A stretch of DNA of 64,000 nt from Heterodera schachtii (lineage: Eukaryota > Nematoda > Chromadorea > Rhabditida > Heteroderidae). A program made the translations under genes and the position numbers. The stretch is taken from NCBI GenBank assembly GCA_023374025.1, contig SIJG01000040.1, positions 1,042,871 to 1,106,870 on the forward strand. Reading direction: 5' to 3'. The stretch's first letter is position 1. Each line of letters begins with the position of its first letter. Under the pieces are notes generated by a model. That model was not told the DNA's origin, ran no database searches, and saw only the letters and a program-made list of their open reading frames with translations. Positions 1 through 9,418 of this stretch are shown piece after piece.

Positions 1-420
1 TGGAAACCACGGGTTTACTTTTTCATATTTCTTGAAGTAAGCATCAGTATTTTGGCACTCTCTCCAAAAGTCCACAAATTTTGCTCTTTGGATGTAAAAT
101 AGTTAACAAATTTTGTCAAAATTTCAAAAATATTTCCGGGCGGCGCTGGCCAATTTTAGGTCCATTTTAGGACTGATTGATAATATTTTCTGAATAAGTA
201 AATTTGCATCGCAAATTTCATACAAAATTTCTTGAAAATTTACCCGGCGATGACTATTGCCCATCGGACGGGCCTCTACCTTAATATTTCTTTTTAAAAA
301 TTGACGCAAAAAGCGATCTATGTTCATTTTTTGGGAAAAGCTGTTAGGAAATAGGCCAAAAGTTTCAAAAAAAATTTCAGGCGGCGTCTCCCGGTATCCC
401 GGACCATCCGCCTGTTGCAA
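1..420. repeat. Degenerate copies of the GC-rich hairpin repeat family
   Basis: There is no convincing gene here. The stretch carries degraded units of a repeat found about ten times in the window: a GTTAACAAATTTTG-like block (near 100-115) followed by a GC-rich block with GGCGGCG (near 138-150, 245-265 and 378-400). The long minus-strand reading frame over 124-420 has no recognisable domain and is best explained by this repeat. Copies are too diverged to set unit borders. Confidence 0.45.
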
Positions 421-429
421 AAAGAAAAA

Positions 430-535
430 TAAATAGAGAAAAGGGAAAAAAGCGAAACCAAAATAAAAAGCGAAAAGGCGAAAGCGAAATGCCGAAAAAA
501 AGCGAAAAGGCGAAATTTTTTTCCAAAATTAGATG
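430..535. repeat. Low-complexity array of GCGAAA-type words
   Basis: Irregular array of short words (gcgaaa, aaaagcgaaaaggcg). A smaller array with the same words lies at 2236-2275 and ends in CAACATCCCTG. Both look like interiors of small hAT-like elements of the kind better preserved at 42909-43323, but no terminal repeats could be paired here. Confidence 0.5.
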
Positions 536-570
536 ATAAAATGGACCGAATAATTCATTAGAAAATGTGA

Positions 571-1128
571 TTAGGTGTTGTCGATCACAATGGCCGATTT
601 TCAAACATTTCTTGCCAATGGCCTGGTTGCAGCCACGATGCCTTTGTTCTTCGCCAGTCAAACGTATGGGAAGAATTTGAAGGTGGCCAAATCCAAGGAA
701 TTATTCTGGGTGATAGTGCTTATCCAACACGTCGCTGGCTAATGACACCTTTTGCAAACCCCACAACTGCAGCTCAACAACAATATAATTATGCACATGC
801 AAAAACAAGGGTTATTGTCGAGAATGCATTTGGGAGATGGAAGCGGCGATTCCATATTTTACATTCCGAAGTACGAATTAAATTGCAGAATGTGCGAACA
901 TTGATCACGGCAGCAGCTGTGCTGCACAACATTGCAATCGATCGCAATTTGCCAGATTTTATTGATGAAACTTTTGTTGACAATCAGCCCTCTCTCCTCC
1001 AAATTAATTCACTTCCTACAATTCGATCACTTGACAGTTTCAATTTGCGCAATAATATTGCCGAAATTGTTTTGGTGGCTCTTCGTAATTTATTTTATTT
1101 TTTCTTTTCTATTCATGCCAAAAAATGA
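571..1128 (+). pseudogene. HARBI1/PIF-Harbinger transposase, 3' fragment
   Basis: One open frame runs from about 571 to the stop at 1128 and encodes the C-terminal half of a PIF/Harbinger DDE nuclease. Visible family blocks are WPGCSHDAFVLRQS (PGS.HDs motif with the second catalytic Asp), ILGDSAYPTRRWLMTP (LGDsgYp motif) and RVIVENAFGRWKRRF with the downstream ALHN-like AAVLHNIAI, which contain the E and HN signature of HARBI1 proteins. The N-terminal half with the first Asp and the partner Myb-like gene are missing, and stop codons lie just upstream (559-570). No terminal inverted repeats were found. The nearby ATG at 742 is internal to the domain and is not a plausible start. It is a dead, truncated element. 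Confidence 0.85.
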
Positions 1129-1189
1129 TAAATCTTTCTGATTTGTTAATTTTTCTTTTTTAAATAATTTATTTTTTAATATTTCCTCA

Positions 1190-1320
1190 TGGATCGCGGA
1201 TCGTGATCTTTATGCATACGGATCGTAAGCTTCATCTACGGATCCGATCCTCTGATCCTATTTTCCCTTGTAATATGGATCGTGATCCGAGGATCCGATC
1301 TTTATGCATACGGGTACTGA
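1190..1320. repeat. GGATCC/GATC-word array with repeated TTTATGCATACGG
   Basis: Short degenerate array built from ggatcg, ggatccgatc and gatcgtgatc words. The phrase gatctttatgcatacgg occurs twice (around 1205 and 1295). It is similar in style to other private-word arrays in the window and was probably the interior of a small non-autonomous element. Confidence 0.5.
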
Positions 1321-1779
1321 TGATTGACTGCTCTTTTATTTTTTCATAAATTCTTTATGCAATTCCTGGTGATTGTGAGACAAATGGGAGGGTCGGTGTC
1401 GGGGTTTTTTAATTTTTCTTCTTATGCCATATAGTCTCATAAAGCTTTCTATGTAGTATTTTTGCTTAAAAATATTTATTAATTTTCATAATAATAATTT
1501 TATTTGCTTTTTTTAAATTTCTTTTTTATCGTAAAGATTTTTGTCTAGAATTAATTATAAAACGGATATTCAATTTTTTTGAAAATTACTGTTTATTTTT
1601 CCGTTATAAATTAAAAAATTTATTATATTAAAATATTATTGTGGCAAAAAAGGCAATTTCGAGAAATTACCTTTCAAAAAATAATTAAATAAATAGAAAA
1701 GTGGATCTTATTGAAAAAACGATCAAAAATTTCTGATTACATTTTTTTGGTTTTCAAAACATCTTTTTTCGCGGCGCAC

Positions 1780-1985
1780 TTTTTCTAAAGACTTAGGAGA
1801 AAGGGGTACGGCAGTGCCGATAGGCGCCGCCGGGAAAATTTTTGAAAAATTGGATGGAGCTGTTAACAGATTTTGTCCAAAAAATAATGGATTTTTGTGA
1901 TTTTGAGAGAAATTTTTTTAATAAGATTTACGAATTTTTTGGCCCGGCGATGCCAATAGGCAGCACCAGGCGATTTTAAAATTAA
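1780..1985. repeat. GC-rich hairpin repeat, two units
   Basis: Unit 1 has GTGCCGATAGGCGCCGCCGG near 1815-1835 followed by TGTTAACAGATTTTGTCC; unit 2, at about 1940-1970, is a diverged copy (ccggcgatgccaataggcagc). The core can fold into an 11-bp stem with a GATA loop (see finding). Confidence 0.7.
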
Positions 1986-2004
1986 AAAATAAATTAATTT
2001 AAAA

Positions 2005-2200
2005 AAAAAACGTCAACCGGCATCGAACTCATGACAAAGAGTACTGTAAATGTTGATGCACTTACGATGACACCACCACACATGAATAAAAATAAGCAAA
2101 TTTTACTTTATTTAATAAAATTTTAGTAAAATGGTTAAAAACTTCAAAATTTTCTGTAAAATTTTTGCTTTTTCTCCCACGAAAATGCCATTGTTTATTT
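2005..2200. repeat. tRNA-derived SINE-like repeat, copy 1
   Basis: The segment starts with a tRNA T-arm-like string read on the minus strand (ggcatcgaactcatgac), followed by the tail gagtactgtaaatgttgatgcact and AT-rich sequence. The same order and tail recur at 17700-17890, so I call it a dispersed tRNA-related SINE. No functional tRNA folds from it. Confidence 0.55.
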
Positions 2201-2439
2201 TAAAAAGCCAATCTTAGGGGTGTACTTTTATTTCGCTTTTCAGCCAAAAAGCGAAAGCGAAAAGCGAAAATTGCAACATCCCTGATCCCTATGCATTCTC
2301 ATCAAAATAAATCTGAGAAAAAATATTTGATTTAAATCTTCGCCCTGACAAATGAGTTAAATAAATATATAAATCCTCGCCCTTTATTGCACATTAGGCG
2401 TCCCATCGATTTTAGGCGTCCAATTAATGACCACCCTCA

Positions 2440-2690
2440 TTTGTCAGTTTATCCATAACTTTTTTTTCTTACTTTGTCAATGTCCTACTTTTTGGTATCA
2501 AATGAAAGCTAAAGACTTGGGTTTTTAAAACTAAATACTGAGCTAAAATTATTAGACAAAAATTTATTCTTAAATATACATTTGAAAGGTTGTTTAAAAG
2601 TGACTTAGAAAATAAAATAAAAACTATTAAACGATTTATTGATTTCAGGAATTCGAGTGAATATAACGCTAAAGAAAATCAGCTAACTTT
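2440..2690. repeat. Relic of the CCATAACTTTTTTTCTT fold-back family
   Basis: The phrase ccataacttttttttctt, followed by ttggtatcaa and an aaagctaaag-like block, matches the left arm of the inverted-repeat element at 49435-49675. Only one arm is recognisable here. Confidence 0.45.
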
Positions 2691-2990
2691 TGAAAATTGT
2701 TTAAAAACCAAAATATTTCGGTAAATTTTTTTAATATTCATTGTGCAAATCATCTTTTCCGAGTGGCACATTTCATTCATTTGTCATTCTTTTTTGTCCA
2801 TTTCCACCAACCTTTTAAAGTTCATGAACTAACATCATTTGAAATTTCTTCAATGAAAAAATCGACAAACGATTCAGACGACGACGAAATGTCATCAGAC
2901 AAATGCAAGCAAAAAGCAGTCTTTAGAAATTGTTTACTAAAAAAAAGCTTGACATAGCCCCTCCTCCCTTAAGCTTCAAGCTTCAGTCAA

Positions 2991-3818
2991 TGTGCCGCTG
3001 AAGCGGCAGGCGATGCCATTGGAATTACGCATCAATCCGTCGACGGCAAAGTAATAGCCATTGAAGAAGCCGAGACGGGGAAGCAGCAGAGTCAGCAGCA
3101 ATTCTCCTCATTGCGAATGCAAAGTGTCAAGGGCAATGCCGAAAAAATTGACGATGGAAAACCGACCGAATTCGGTTGGCAGACACACAGACATTTCCTA
3201 ATTATGTGACTGATATTTGACCCTTTTTTAGTTGTTGCAAAGCAAACCGGAGACAAACAGCAAGTAATTGAGCGGTCAATAATTGGTTTAAATTACTAAC
3301 CAAAGTAATGTTTTTTTAAGGACCAAAACCGTCGCAACGAATTGGAATTTGGACAAAAGAAATGTGTCGCCTCATTGGAAATCCATCGGTTGGACAATCC
3401 GCCGAATGGACATTTTGTAGTCAAAAAGTACCAATTCTTCTCACAATCAGTGATTGACACTGATCAGAAACACATGCATTCCGCTGCTGTTGGAAATGCT
3501 CAAACTGAACGTTGCAATCCAACGGTCGGCCAAATGACACAGAATATTTTGTCGGAGCATTTTGAAAAGTCCATTGGCGAACTGATGGCACAATTTGAAC
3601 TACAAATGCAAATTCGTGACATGGACTTTGGTGATGCGCGGTTTTTCGACATGGAAAAAAATTGGGTGGATGAATCTGTTGAAAATCGTGGTGCCTACAA
3701 AGTGCTGCTCCATCCAAAAATGGGCGCCCTCAGAATTGGATTTGGACATGAAGAACGGTCCAGCAGCCAAATGAGCAATCGGCAAAATGAAATGTTCGGC
3801 AATCAAACAGCATTTTAG
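2991..3818 (+). CDS. Unidentified two-exon coding region
   Basis: Two blocks look coding. The first (about 2991-3174) reads as a charged, Gln-rich peptide (VDGKVIAIEEAETGKQQ...) behind a good acceptor (gcttcag) and before a GT donor in ccgaattcg^gttggc. The second starts after tttttttaag at 3321 and stays open to the stop at 3818, giving about 165 residues with no Cys-rich, membrane or repeat pattern that I recognise. The two exons do not join in the same phase at the splice sites I chose, so either a boundary is wrong or there is a lesion. No function is proposed. It lies directly upstream of the MACPF-like exons and could belong to the same transcription unit. Confidence 0.4.
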
Positions 3819-4205
3819 CAGAAAATTTTTTTAACGTGAAAATTTGTATTGGGATGGCTGATCATGACATAGCATTAATTTTAGCATATTCGGTTCCTTG
3901 ACCCGAATTAAACAAAAAATTGAAAACTCAGAAATTTTAATGTACGAACCTGTACAGAATGTCTCTTTTTAACGATTGTTTCAATGTTTTGTGTTAATTT
4001 TTGTTTGTTTTTTTCAGTTTTAGAATTAAAATGCTCAATTTGAATTTTCGACTTTTTCTTCGCTTCAGGTCTGGGATTTTTAATAGGCCAAATGAATGCC
4101 ATATTCGTGATCATTTTTTGGATTCTAAATGAGGATTTAATTTTTTTTTCCAAAATCCGTTTTTATTGAGTGTTAATTTAGCAATCGTTTTATTCTCTCT
4201 TCCGA

Positions 4206-5003
4206 GGTGAAGGCGCCTCTCGCCAATCTTTACGATGCTTTGACGGATAATTTCGTCACTTTGAATGATCATGGATTTGTGAACAAAAGGATGAAAAACA
4301 ACATAAATTTTACAGTGCAGTGCAGGCCAAATTTGCGTGAACAAATCATTGAAATTGAAAGTTTTGCCGATTTGAAAGAGCGCACCAAAATGTTGGGCAT
4401 TAATCAGAAAGTTGTTGATAATACAATCTGAAATATATTTTTTTGAATTTTGTAGTTGAGTGTGATCAGCCAACTTGCGCATCTTGAAGATGTCAGTCCC
4501 CTTGGTCAGTTTCTGCAGGAAGCGGCAGCTCAATCCTTACATGGAAACTCATTTGGCTTCATTAAAATTGTGCCAAAAATGGTTGAAGAGGGTGTCACTT
4601 TTCACTGACATGAAACACTTATTATTTTTGCAGACATTTTCATTGAAATGTGGCCACCCTAAAGTGCGTGATTTCGTCCTACAGCAATTGCTTGTTAACA
4701 ATGGCACGCATTTTGCGGTGTCGGCATGCTATGGGTCAATTGTCGCAGCGATTGTGACTTTTAATGAGCGCAGTGCCATCGACAAAACCGACATTTCAAA
4801 TGCGAAAAGGGTCTGTAGAAAAAGCAGTGGATTTATCTAAAAATTTGTTCAAGATTACACGTAAGTCTCTACATGGTCATGGACTGAATCCTTCGGATAA
4901 ATCTTCCATCACTCATTTGGATAAATCCATTTTGTGCAGTATTTTCGTTGACTCTTCGCTTGGAAATTGCTCAACTGATTTAGTTCTTTTAAGACGATTT
5001 TAA
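4206..5003 (+). CDS. MACPF (perforin-like) domain protein, exons with one frame break
   Basis: Three plus-strand exons fit together: 4206-~4407, ~4456-~4570 and 4634-~4860. The second begins after gtag at 4455 and continues the frame; the third begins after tgcag at 4633. The third carries the MACPF signature: a long amphipathic stretch then LLVNNGTHFAVSACYGS, matching the family's Y-G-T-H-[FY] motif followed by a Gly-containing strand (Asn replaces the usual Tyr). MACPF proteins are secreted or lumenal and oligomerise into membrane pores or act in attachment; the family usually spans ~250-300 residues, of which about 200 are visible here. Near 4806 the frame slips by one base in an AAAAGGG run, so the copy is broken or contains a sequencing error. 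The first exons and signal peptide were not located. The MACPF call rests on one motif plus general fit. Confidence 0.5.
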
Positions 5004-5226
5004 CAAATTCCAATCTAATTTCATTAAGAGTTTTATCAACGGGCTTAACTCTTTTGCCGATAAATGCGCGACTGCAAAAGGCACAAAACATCCGACTCCG
5101 ATCAGTTTTTCGTTGATCCCACTTTCCTCTATTACCAACAAAACTCTGTCCAACAATCCAATCCCAAATCATATGATCGGTGATCTATTTTAATTTGATC
5201 AAGAATTATTATCCCAATAATCAGAA

Positions 5227-5658
5227 GATGAACGTCAGTTTGGATGGATGTGTAGCCATGTGCAAACTGTGAATGATTATGAATGGGAATTGCGCAGAGT
5301 CCGTCAATCACTGAACGAATATTCTTCCATGCTAACGTTGGGTTTTAGCGCTTTTTTCAGTTTAATTTCAACTCAATTTCAGTTTATTTCAGGAATGATC
5401 AGCTGGACGAAGCCGAAAATTTTTTTGAACAATCTGAAGCAGAAAAAAAAAAATTTTTACAATTTGTTAAAAGATTTCACCGTTAATTTGAGAACGGGCA
5501 AACCTGAACCTCAACAACAGAAGGGGGAGGCCATGGTACAAAGGGCAGTTGACAATTACGTGCAATTCTGCCAATGTGTAATTGGCCAAAATGAACAGTT
5601 AGTGGACGAAAAGAAGAAAATGGTCAACGAATTAAAGCAAAAAGACAAATTATTTTGA
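5227..5658 (+). CDS. Unidentified charged, probably coiled-coil protein (3' part of a gene)
   Basis: A first exon (about 5227-5335) reads ...VNDYEWELRRVRQSLNEYSSML and ends at a GT donor. After tttatttcag at 5392 a frame encodes a Glu/Lys-rich helix (NDQLDEAENFFEQSEAEKKK...) that stops at about 5490. A further open segment, 5491-5658, ends ...VNELKQKDKLF before TGA. The composition suggests coiled coil. The junction between the last two blocks is not resolved. This may be the C-terminal end of the gene carrying the MACPF exons upstream, but no diagnostic motif links them. Confidence 0.35.
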   Translation, partial: DERQFGWMCSHVQTVNDYEWELRRVRQSLNEYSSMLTLGFSAFFSLISTQFQFISGMISWTKPKIFLNNLKQKKKNFYNLLKDFTVNLRTGKPEPQQQKGEAMVQRAVDNYVQFCQCVIGQNEQLVDEKKKMVNELKQKDKLF

Positions 5659-5939
5659 GAAAATAACCATAAATAGGGCTTGCAGAAATATGGAATATTT
5701 TTCTTCATCAAAAATAATTTTTAATAAAATATTTAGAAATTTTTAGGATGTTTTACTTTACATTTATTTAGTTAGCTACATATACCCTCAATTTGGAAAA
5801 TTTAAGTCCATAATCCGCGATCTTTGATCTATATTTTATGGCTATATTTTACAATTTTATATCCATTCTTTTTTAAGATTACTCATAAAAATATTTTCCA
5901 TCTATTATTATGATTATTATTTAAGGCATCACTTACTTC

Positions 5940-6314
5940 GGCCGTGCCACTCGCCAACAATTGGACTCGCATTTTTCTCTCGATGACTCCAATTCTTCCA
6001 TTTATCATTTTGTTCTGTTGAGAAATTCGTCTATTCCGTCGCTTCAAAATCAACACACTTTCTTTTTACGTTGCCTTGACAAACTTTTTGAGTTTGTGCC
6101 ACGTGGAAAGTGTACATTTGTCGATTTGGATATTCTTCGGCATGGCGAAGAAGCGCAAGCGGACGAAGGACTGCCGGGGGACATTCGCTCGTTGGACGGA
6201 TATCCAAACATTGGAATGCGACTGATCAAAATGCGTGGGAACAAACTGTTGTCAAATGATTATATGGCAGAGGTGGAACGGAAATTGCAACAGCCTATTG
6301 CTCGGGTTGGTTAA
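5940..6314 (+). CDS. Unidentified open exon with stop codon
   Basis: A frame open from about 5925 to the stop at 6314 gives roughly 125 residues starting GITYFGRATRQQLDSH and ending LLSNDYMAEVERKLQQPIARVG. There is no signal peptide, Cys cluster or family motif that I can name. A GIY-YIG-like reading of the first residues was considered, but the catalytic pattern does not continue. Codon use looks like the real exons nearby (few rare runs, balanced third positions), so I keep it as a probable terminal exon. Confidence 0.35.
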   Translation, partial: GRATRQQLDSHFSLDDSNSSIYHFVLLRNSSIPSLQNQHTFFLRCLDKLFEFVPRGKCTFVDLDILRHGEEAQADEGLPGDIRSLDGYPNIGMRLIKMRGNKLLSNDYMAEVERKLQQPIARVG

Positions 6315-6666
6315 AATGGAGGAGGACGAGCAGCTCCCCCCTCCCCGCGCCCGCGCCATTTCCTATGCGATTTCAAAAAAGTCAAGAAAAACATTTTTAT
6401 CGACAGACCCTTTCTTTATCCAGGAAGAAAAGGACAAAATTCCGTGATCACCCTTATTAAGCATTGGCCAATCGAAAAAAGGGGGCGGGGGAACGAAAAT
6501 TTTACGGTGCCCTTTTGGTTACTGTCTCTATTACAGAGGAGCAGAAAAAAATTAAAAGTTATTTTAGAAATTTATTTTTAATTTTCAAAATCCACAAGTC
6601 ATATAAGAGTAATATTATTATTATTATGCTGAAATAAGTAAAAAAAAATATTTTTAAATATTCTGG

Positions 6667-7454
6667 TTATTTTCTCAAAATAATTTGCCTTTTTGCTTTA
6701 ATTGGTTGATCAGTTAAGTGCTGAACAGATGACGAATGCATCCCATTAACAATCCCAAAATCTAACATTCGCACGACTTCAACATTATGGTGTGAAAAAG
6801 GTTCAACATTGTTGTTAATCTCGTCATAAAAAGCCCCTCAAATTAAAAAATTATTGAAAAAAATTAAAAAAAATTTTTTTCCTCTATCAACCTTTAAGTT
6901 TTGGATTAAATACATCCATTCAGTTAGATGAAACTTTGATAAATTATTTTATTTTTTCATTTCCATAAGAAAAAATATTTAATGAAAAATTAATGTTTTT
7001 TATTTCTTGCCTATTGGTAATTCAAATTTTAGATTATCGGACGATGGTTCAAATTCAATTTGTTCATCGTGATACACTAATTCATTTCCAGCATTACATA
7101 ATTGTCCTTAATATTATCAGCATCTTTAAAAAGTATCAATCTTATTTATCAATTAATTCGTAATTCATTTCATCGATATATCAAATAGAATTTAATTATG
7201 TCTGATGATAAAACGAAAATAAAAATTAGAATTAAACATTTCTTTAATCTGTAAACATTAAGTGCCATTTTATTACCCTTTTTTGAGTTGAATGTGCCAA
7301 GATTTGGAAGATTTATTAACCCGTCGATCCCATCAAAAGTGTTGTCAACTTTTTCATCTTGTCCATTAACATTTACAACACATTCACACCCATTAAAGAC
7401 GCAAAGCCAACAAACGATGTTTATAAATAATGTAAAAAATAAATATGTAGGCAT
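6667..7454 (-). CDS. Small secreted protein, three exons, unknown function
   Basis: Exons 7277-7454, 7011-7106 and 6667-6836 join in perfect phase (intron phases 1 and 1) to give a 147-residue protein. It opens with a classic signal peptide (MPTYLFFTLFINIVCWLCVF, then NGCECVV), and the mature part is acidic with few cysteines and ends QPIKAKRQIILRK. Intron 1 (7107-7276) is GT-AG with donor GTAATA. Intron 2 (6837-7010) has a GC donor, ATAG^GCAAG, which fits the strong GC-donor consensus. I recognise no family. Small secreted orphan proteins are a typical class in plant-parasitic nematodes, so an effector role is possible but unproven. Exon closure on three independent junctions is the main support. 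Confidence 0.75.
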
Positions 7455-8500
7455 AATATCTTATTATTAGTTTTAATTAAAAAATAATAAAATTATAAAA
7501 AACATATAATTTTTAAATAATTTTTTCAAAAATATTTTATATTAAAGAAAGCTTAAACAATAATTTGTAATCAATTTTTAACCCCGTCATAATGTTGTCT
7601 AATTTATAAAATTATTGCTCTATTGCTAGCAAAAATATAGGCATTGATTTTTATAAATTTTATAATATAATATATGCTTTATAATTTTTAAAGTATTAAA
7701 TATAATTAGAAAATTTAAAAAATACCTAGGGTCCAAAAGTCACCGGTTTAAAACGCAATGATTGGCTTTTTTGTAAACTTAAAAATAAATATACTTTTTG
7801 GTAACTTTTTGCTTCTGTTCTTATTCGTATACATGGCCAGGGGGTTTTGTCTTAGCTCGTTTCTTTATTTTTTCGTTGGATCAGTTCCTTTCCAAGTATT
7901 AGTTTTTTCTTCTAATTTTTCCAAAAAAAATCCCTTTTTCAATGAAAATTCAAAATAAATTTTTAATTAACAAAGAATAAAAAAATCCATATTATGAAAA
8001 TTATAGTTTATTTAATAAATAGGGCCAAATTTGCACTTTTTCACCCGCCGGCGGCGCCTAAAACCTACAATTTTTTCTTAAAAAATTAGCTCAACATGAA
8101 AATTCGGTTTTTTTTGTTGAAAATCTGTTAACAAATCTCACTCAAATTTTCTAAATTTTCCCCAGCGGCGCCTATCGGCACCGCCGGACCAATCAATGTT
8201 CGCGAAAATTTCTTTGAAAAAAGTGCGCCACAAAAAATGGTGTAAAAAGTCAATCATATGAAGCAAAAAAAAATAGACGATAGCTTAAATAATGCAAAAA
8301 CAAAAAATTGTTAGAAAACATCCAAAAAATGATTTTTCAATTTATTAGATGTTTATCGTTTTTTAAGTAACAAAAAAAAAATTTTTTTTTTTAAGTCTCA
8401 GTCTCTAGTCTCGACTCGAGAAAATTCTCGGGTTTTTTGGGTCTCGGTCTCGAGTCTCGGGGTCGAGTCTCGGTCTCGAGTCTTCAACCAACGAGCCAAA
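7455..8500. repeat. Gene-free stretch: SINE-like copy, hairpin repeat, GTCTCG array
   Basis: 7455-7810 is AT-rich with nothing recognised. 7815-7960 has a tRNA-like head and the phrase ttggatcagttcc...tccaagta, shared with 25065-25200 (a second SINE-like family). 8040-8225 has two GC-rich hairpin-family blocks around ATCTGTTAACAAATCTC, the second with GGCGCCTATCGGCACCGCCG. 8394-8490 is an array of gtctcg/gagtctcgg words. No coding region is supported. Confidence 0.6.
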
Positions 8501-8744
8501 TTCTGCTCATGTTCCACCTTCACTTCATTAAAAATTGACCATCAGCTGCAGCAGGTAATAAAATTTCGGTTTTTGAGTCCCAATTTAAACCTTTGGCGCA
8601 CTTTTTTTAAATATTATTTTTCTATCGTTTCCACAACATCAGAGAAACTAAACTTTTGTGTGTTTTTGCCTTTGGGTTTCATTTTCCCGGTTTCTAATTT
8701 TAATTCTTATTCTTTTTTTAAATCTTTGCGAGTTTCTTGAATTT

Positions 8745-9409
8745 TTATTCATCCGATTGATGCGTTTTCGGTAGTATCGATCGATCAGATTCATTAGAGT
8801 CATTTTGCACTGATTTTTCACTGTCTTCTCCATCTGAAACAAAATTAACTTAAAAGAATGTTTTACTAATGAAAATTATGAAATTTTAACGCTATTTAAG
8901 AAAAGAAATATGGACATTATTGTAAATTTACCGGAAAATTCATCCTTCCTAAGCATTTTTGGTATTTCTTTAACTTTTTGCTTTTCATTTCTGAGCTTCT
9001 TAAACTGTTTCACAATGCTTCTTTTGTCTTCGTCGGAATATATTTTAGAGGCTGAAATTTAAAAAAATTATCTTTTTAGTCTGAAATATAAAAAATTAAT
9101 CCGCCGAAATTAAATAAATGTTTTGTATACAATATTCAGTAAAAAAATCTACTAAGCTCAACTTTGAAGCATTTGATTTCTCTTAGATTCTCAGGTATTT
9201 CTGAGAAATTCTGTAAAAAAAAACCCGCAAAATTTGTTTTTAAATCCCATAGTGATTTTCAAATGCAGAATTATCCTACTAATTTTATTTCTCTAAATTA
9301 TACCGTTTTTCATCCCAAATTTTTTTATCCATTTGTAAATTGACGTTCGTGTGACTTGCAATTCCTCCGATATTTCTTCTTCATTTTTTGACAGTTTTAT
9401 TTTTTCCAT
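8745..9409 (-). CDS. Small helix-turn-helix protein, three exons (HTH family member 1)
   Basis: Exons 9304-9409, 8932-9051 and 8745-8833 join with two phase-1 introns to give a 104-residue protein beginning MEKIKLSKNEEEI. Residues ~10-35 form a transposase-like HTH (EEISEELQVTRTSIYKWIKK, then FG). Residues ~37-75 are a basic helix (SIVKQFKKLRNEKQKVKEI). The C-terminus is Ser/Asp-rich (DGEDSEKSVQNDSNESD). The order of basic HTH and acidic Ser/Asp-rich segments resembles the duplicated proteins at 14229-14735 and 9645-10150, with the segments permuted. No signal peptide is present in this copy. HTH modules of this type come from Tc1/IS630- or IS3-like transposases, so a domesticated transposon origin is possible. 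DNA binding is inferred from the fold pattern only. Confidence 0.65.
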
Positions 9410-9418
9410 CACATAAAA

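Noticed and set aside
124..661. Two long minus-strand open frames
   Set aside because: They overlap hairpin-repeat remnants, a gcgaaa array and the antisense of the HARBI1 relic; no domain pattern.
5940..6120. GIY-YIG nuclease start (GITYFGRATRQQLDSH)
   Set aside because: Only the first residues look similar; the catalytic Arg/Glu spacing does not follow.
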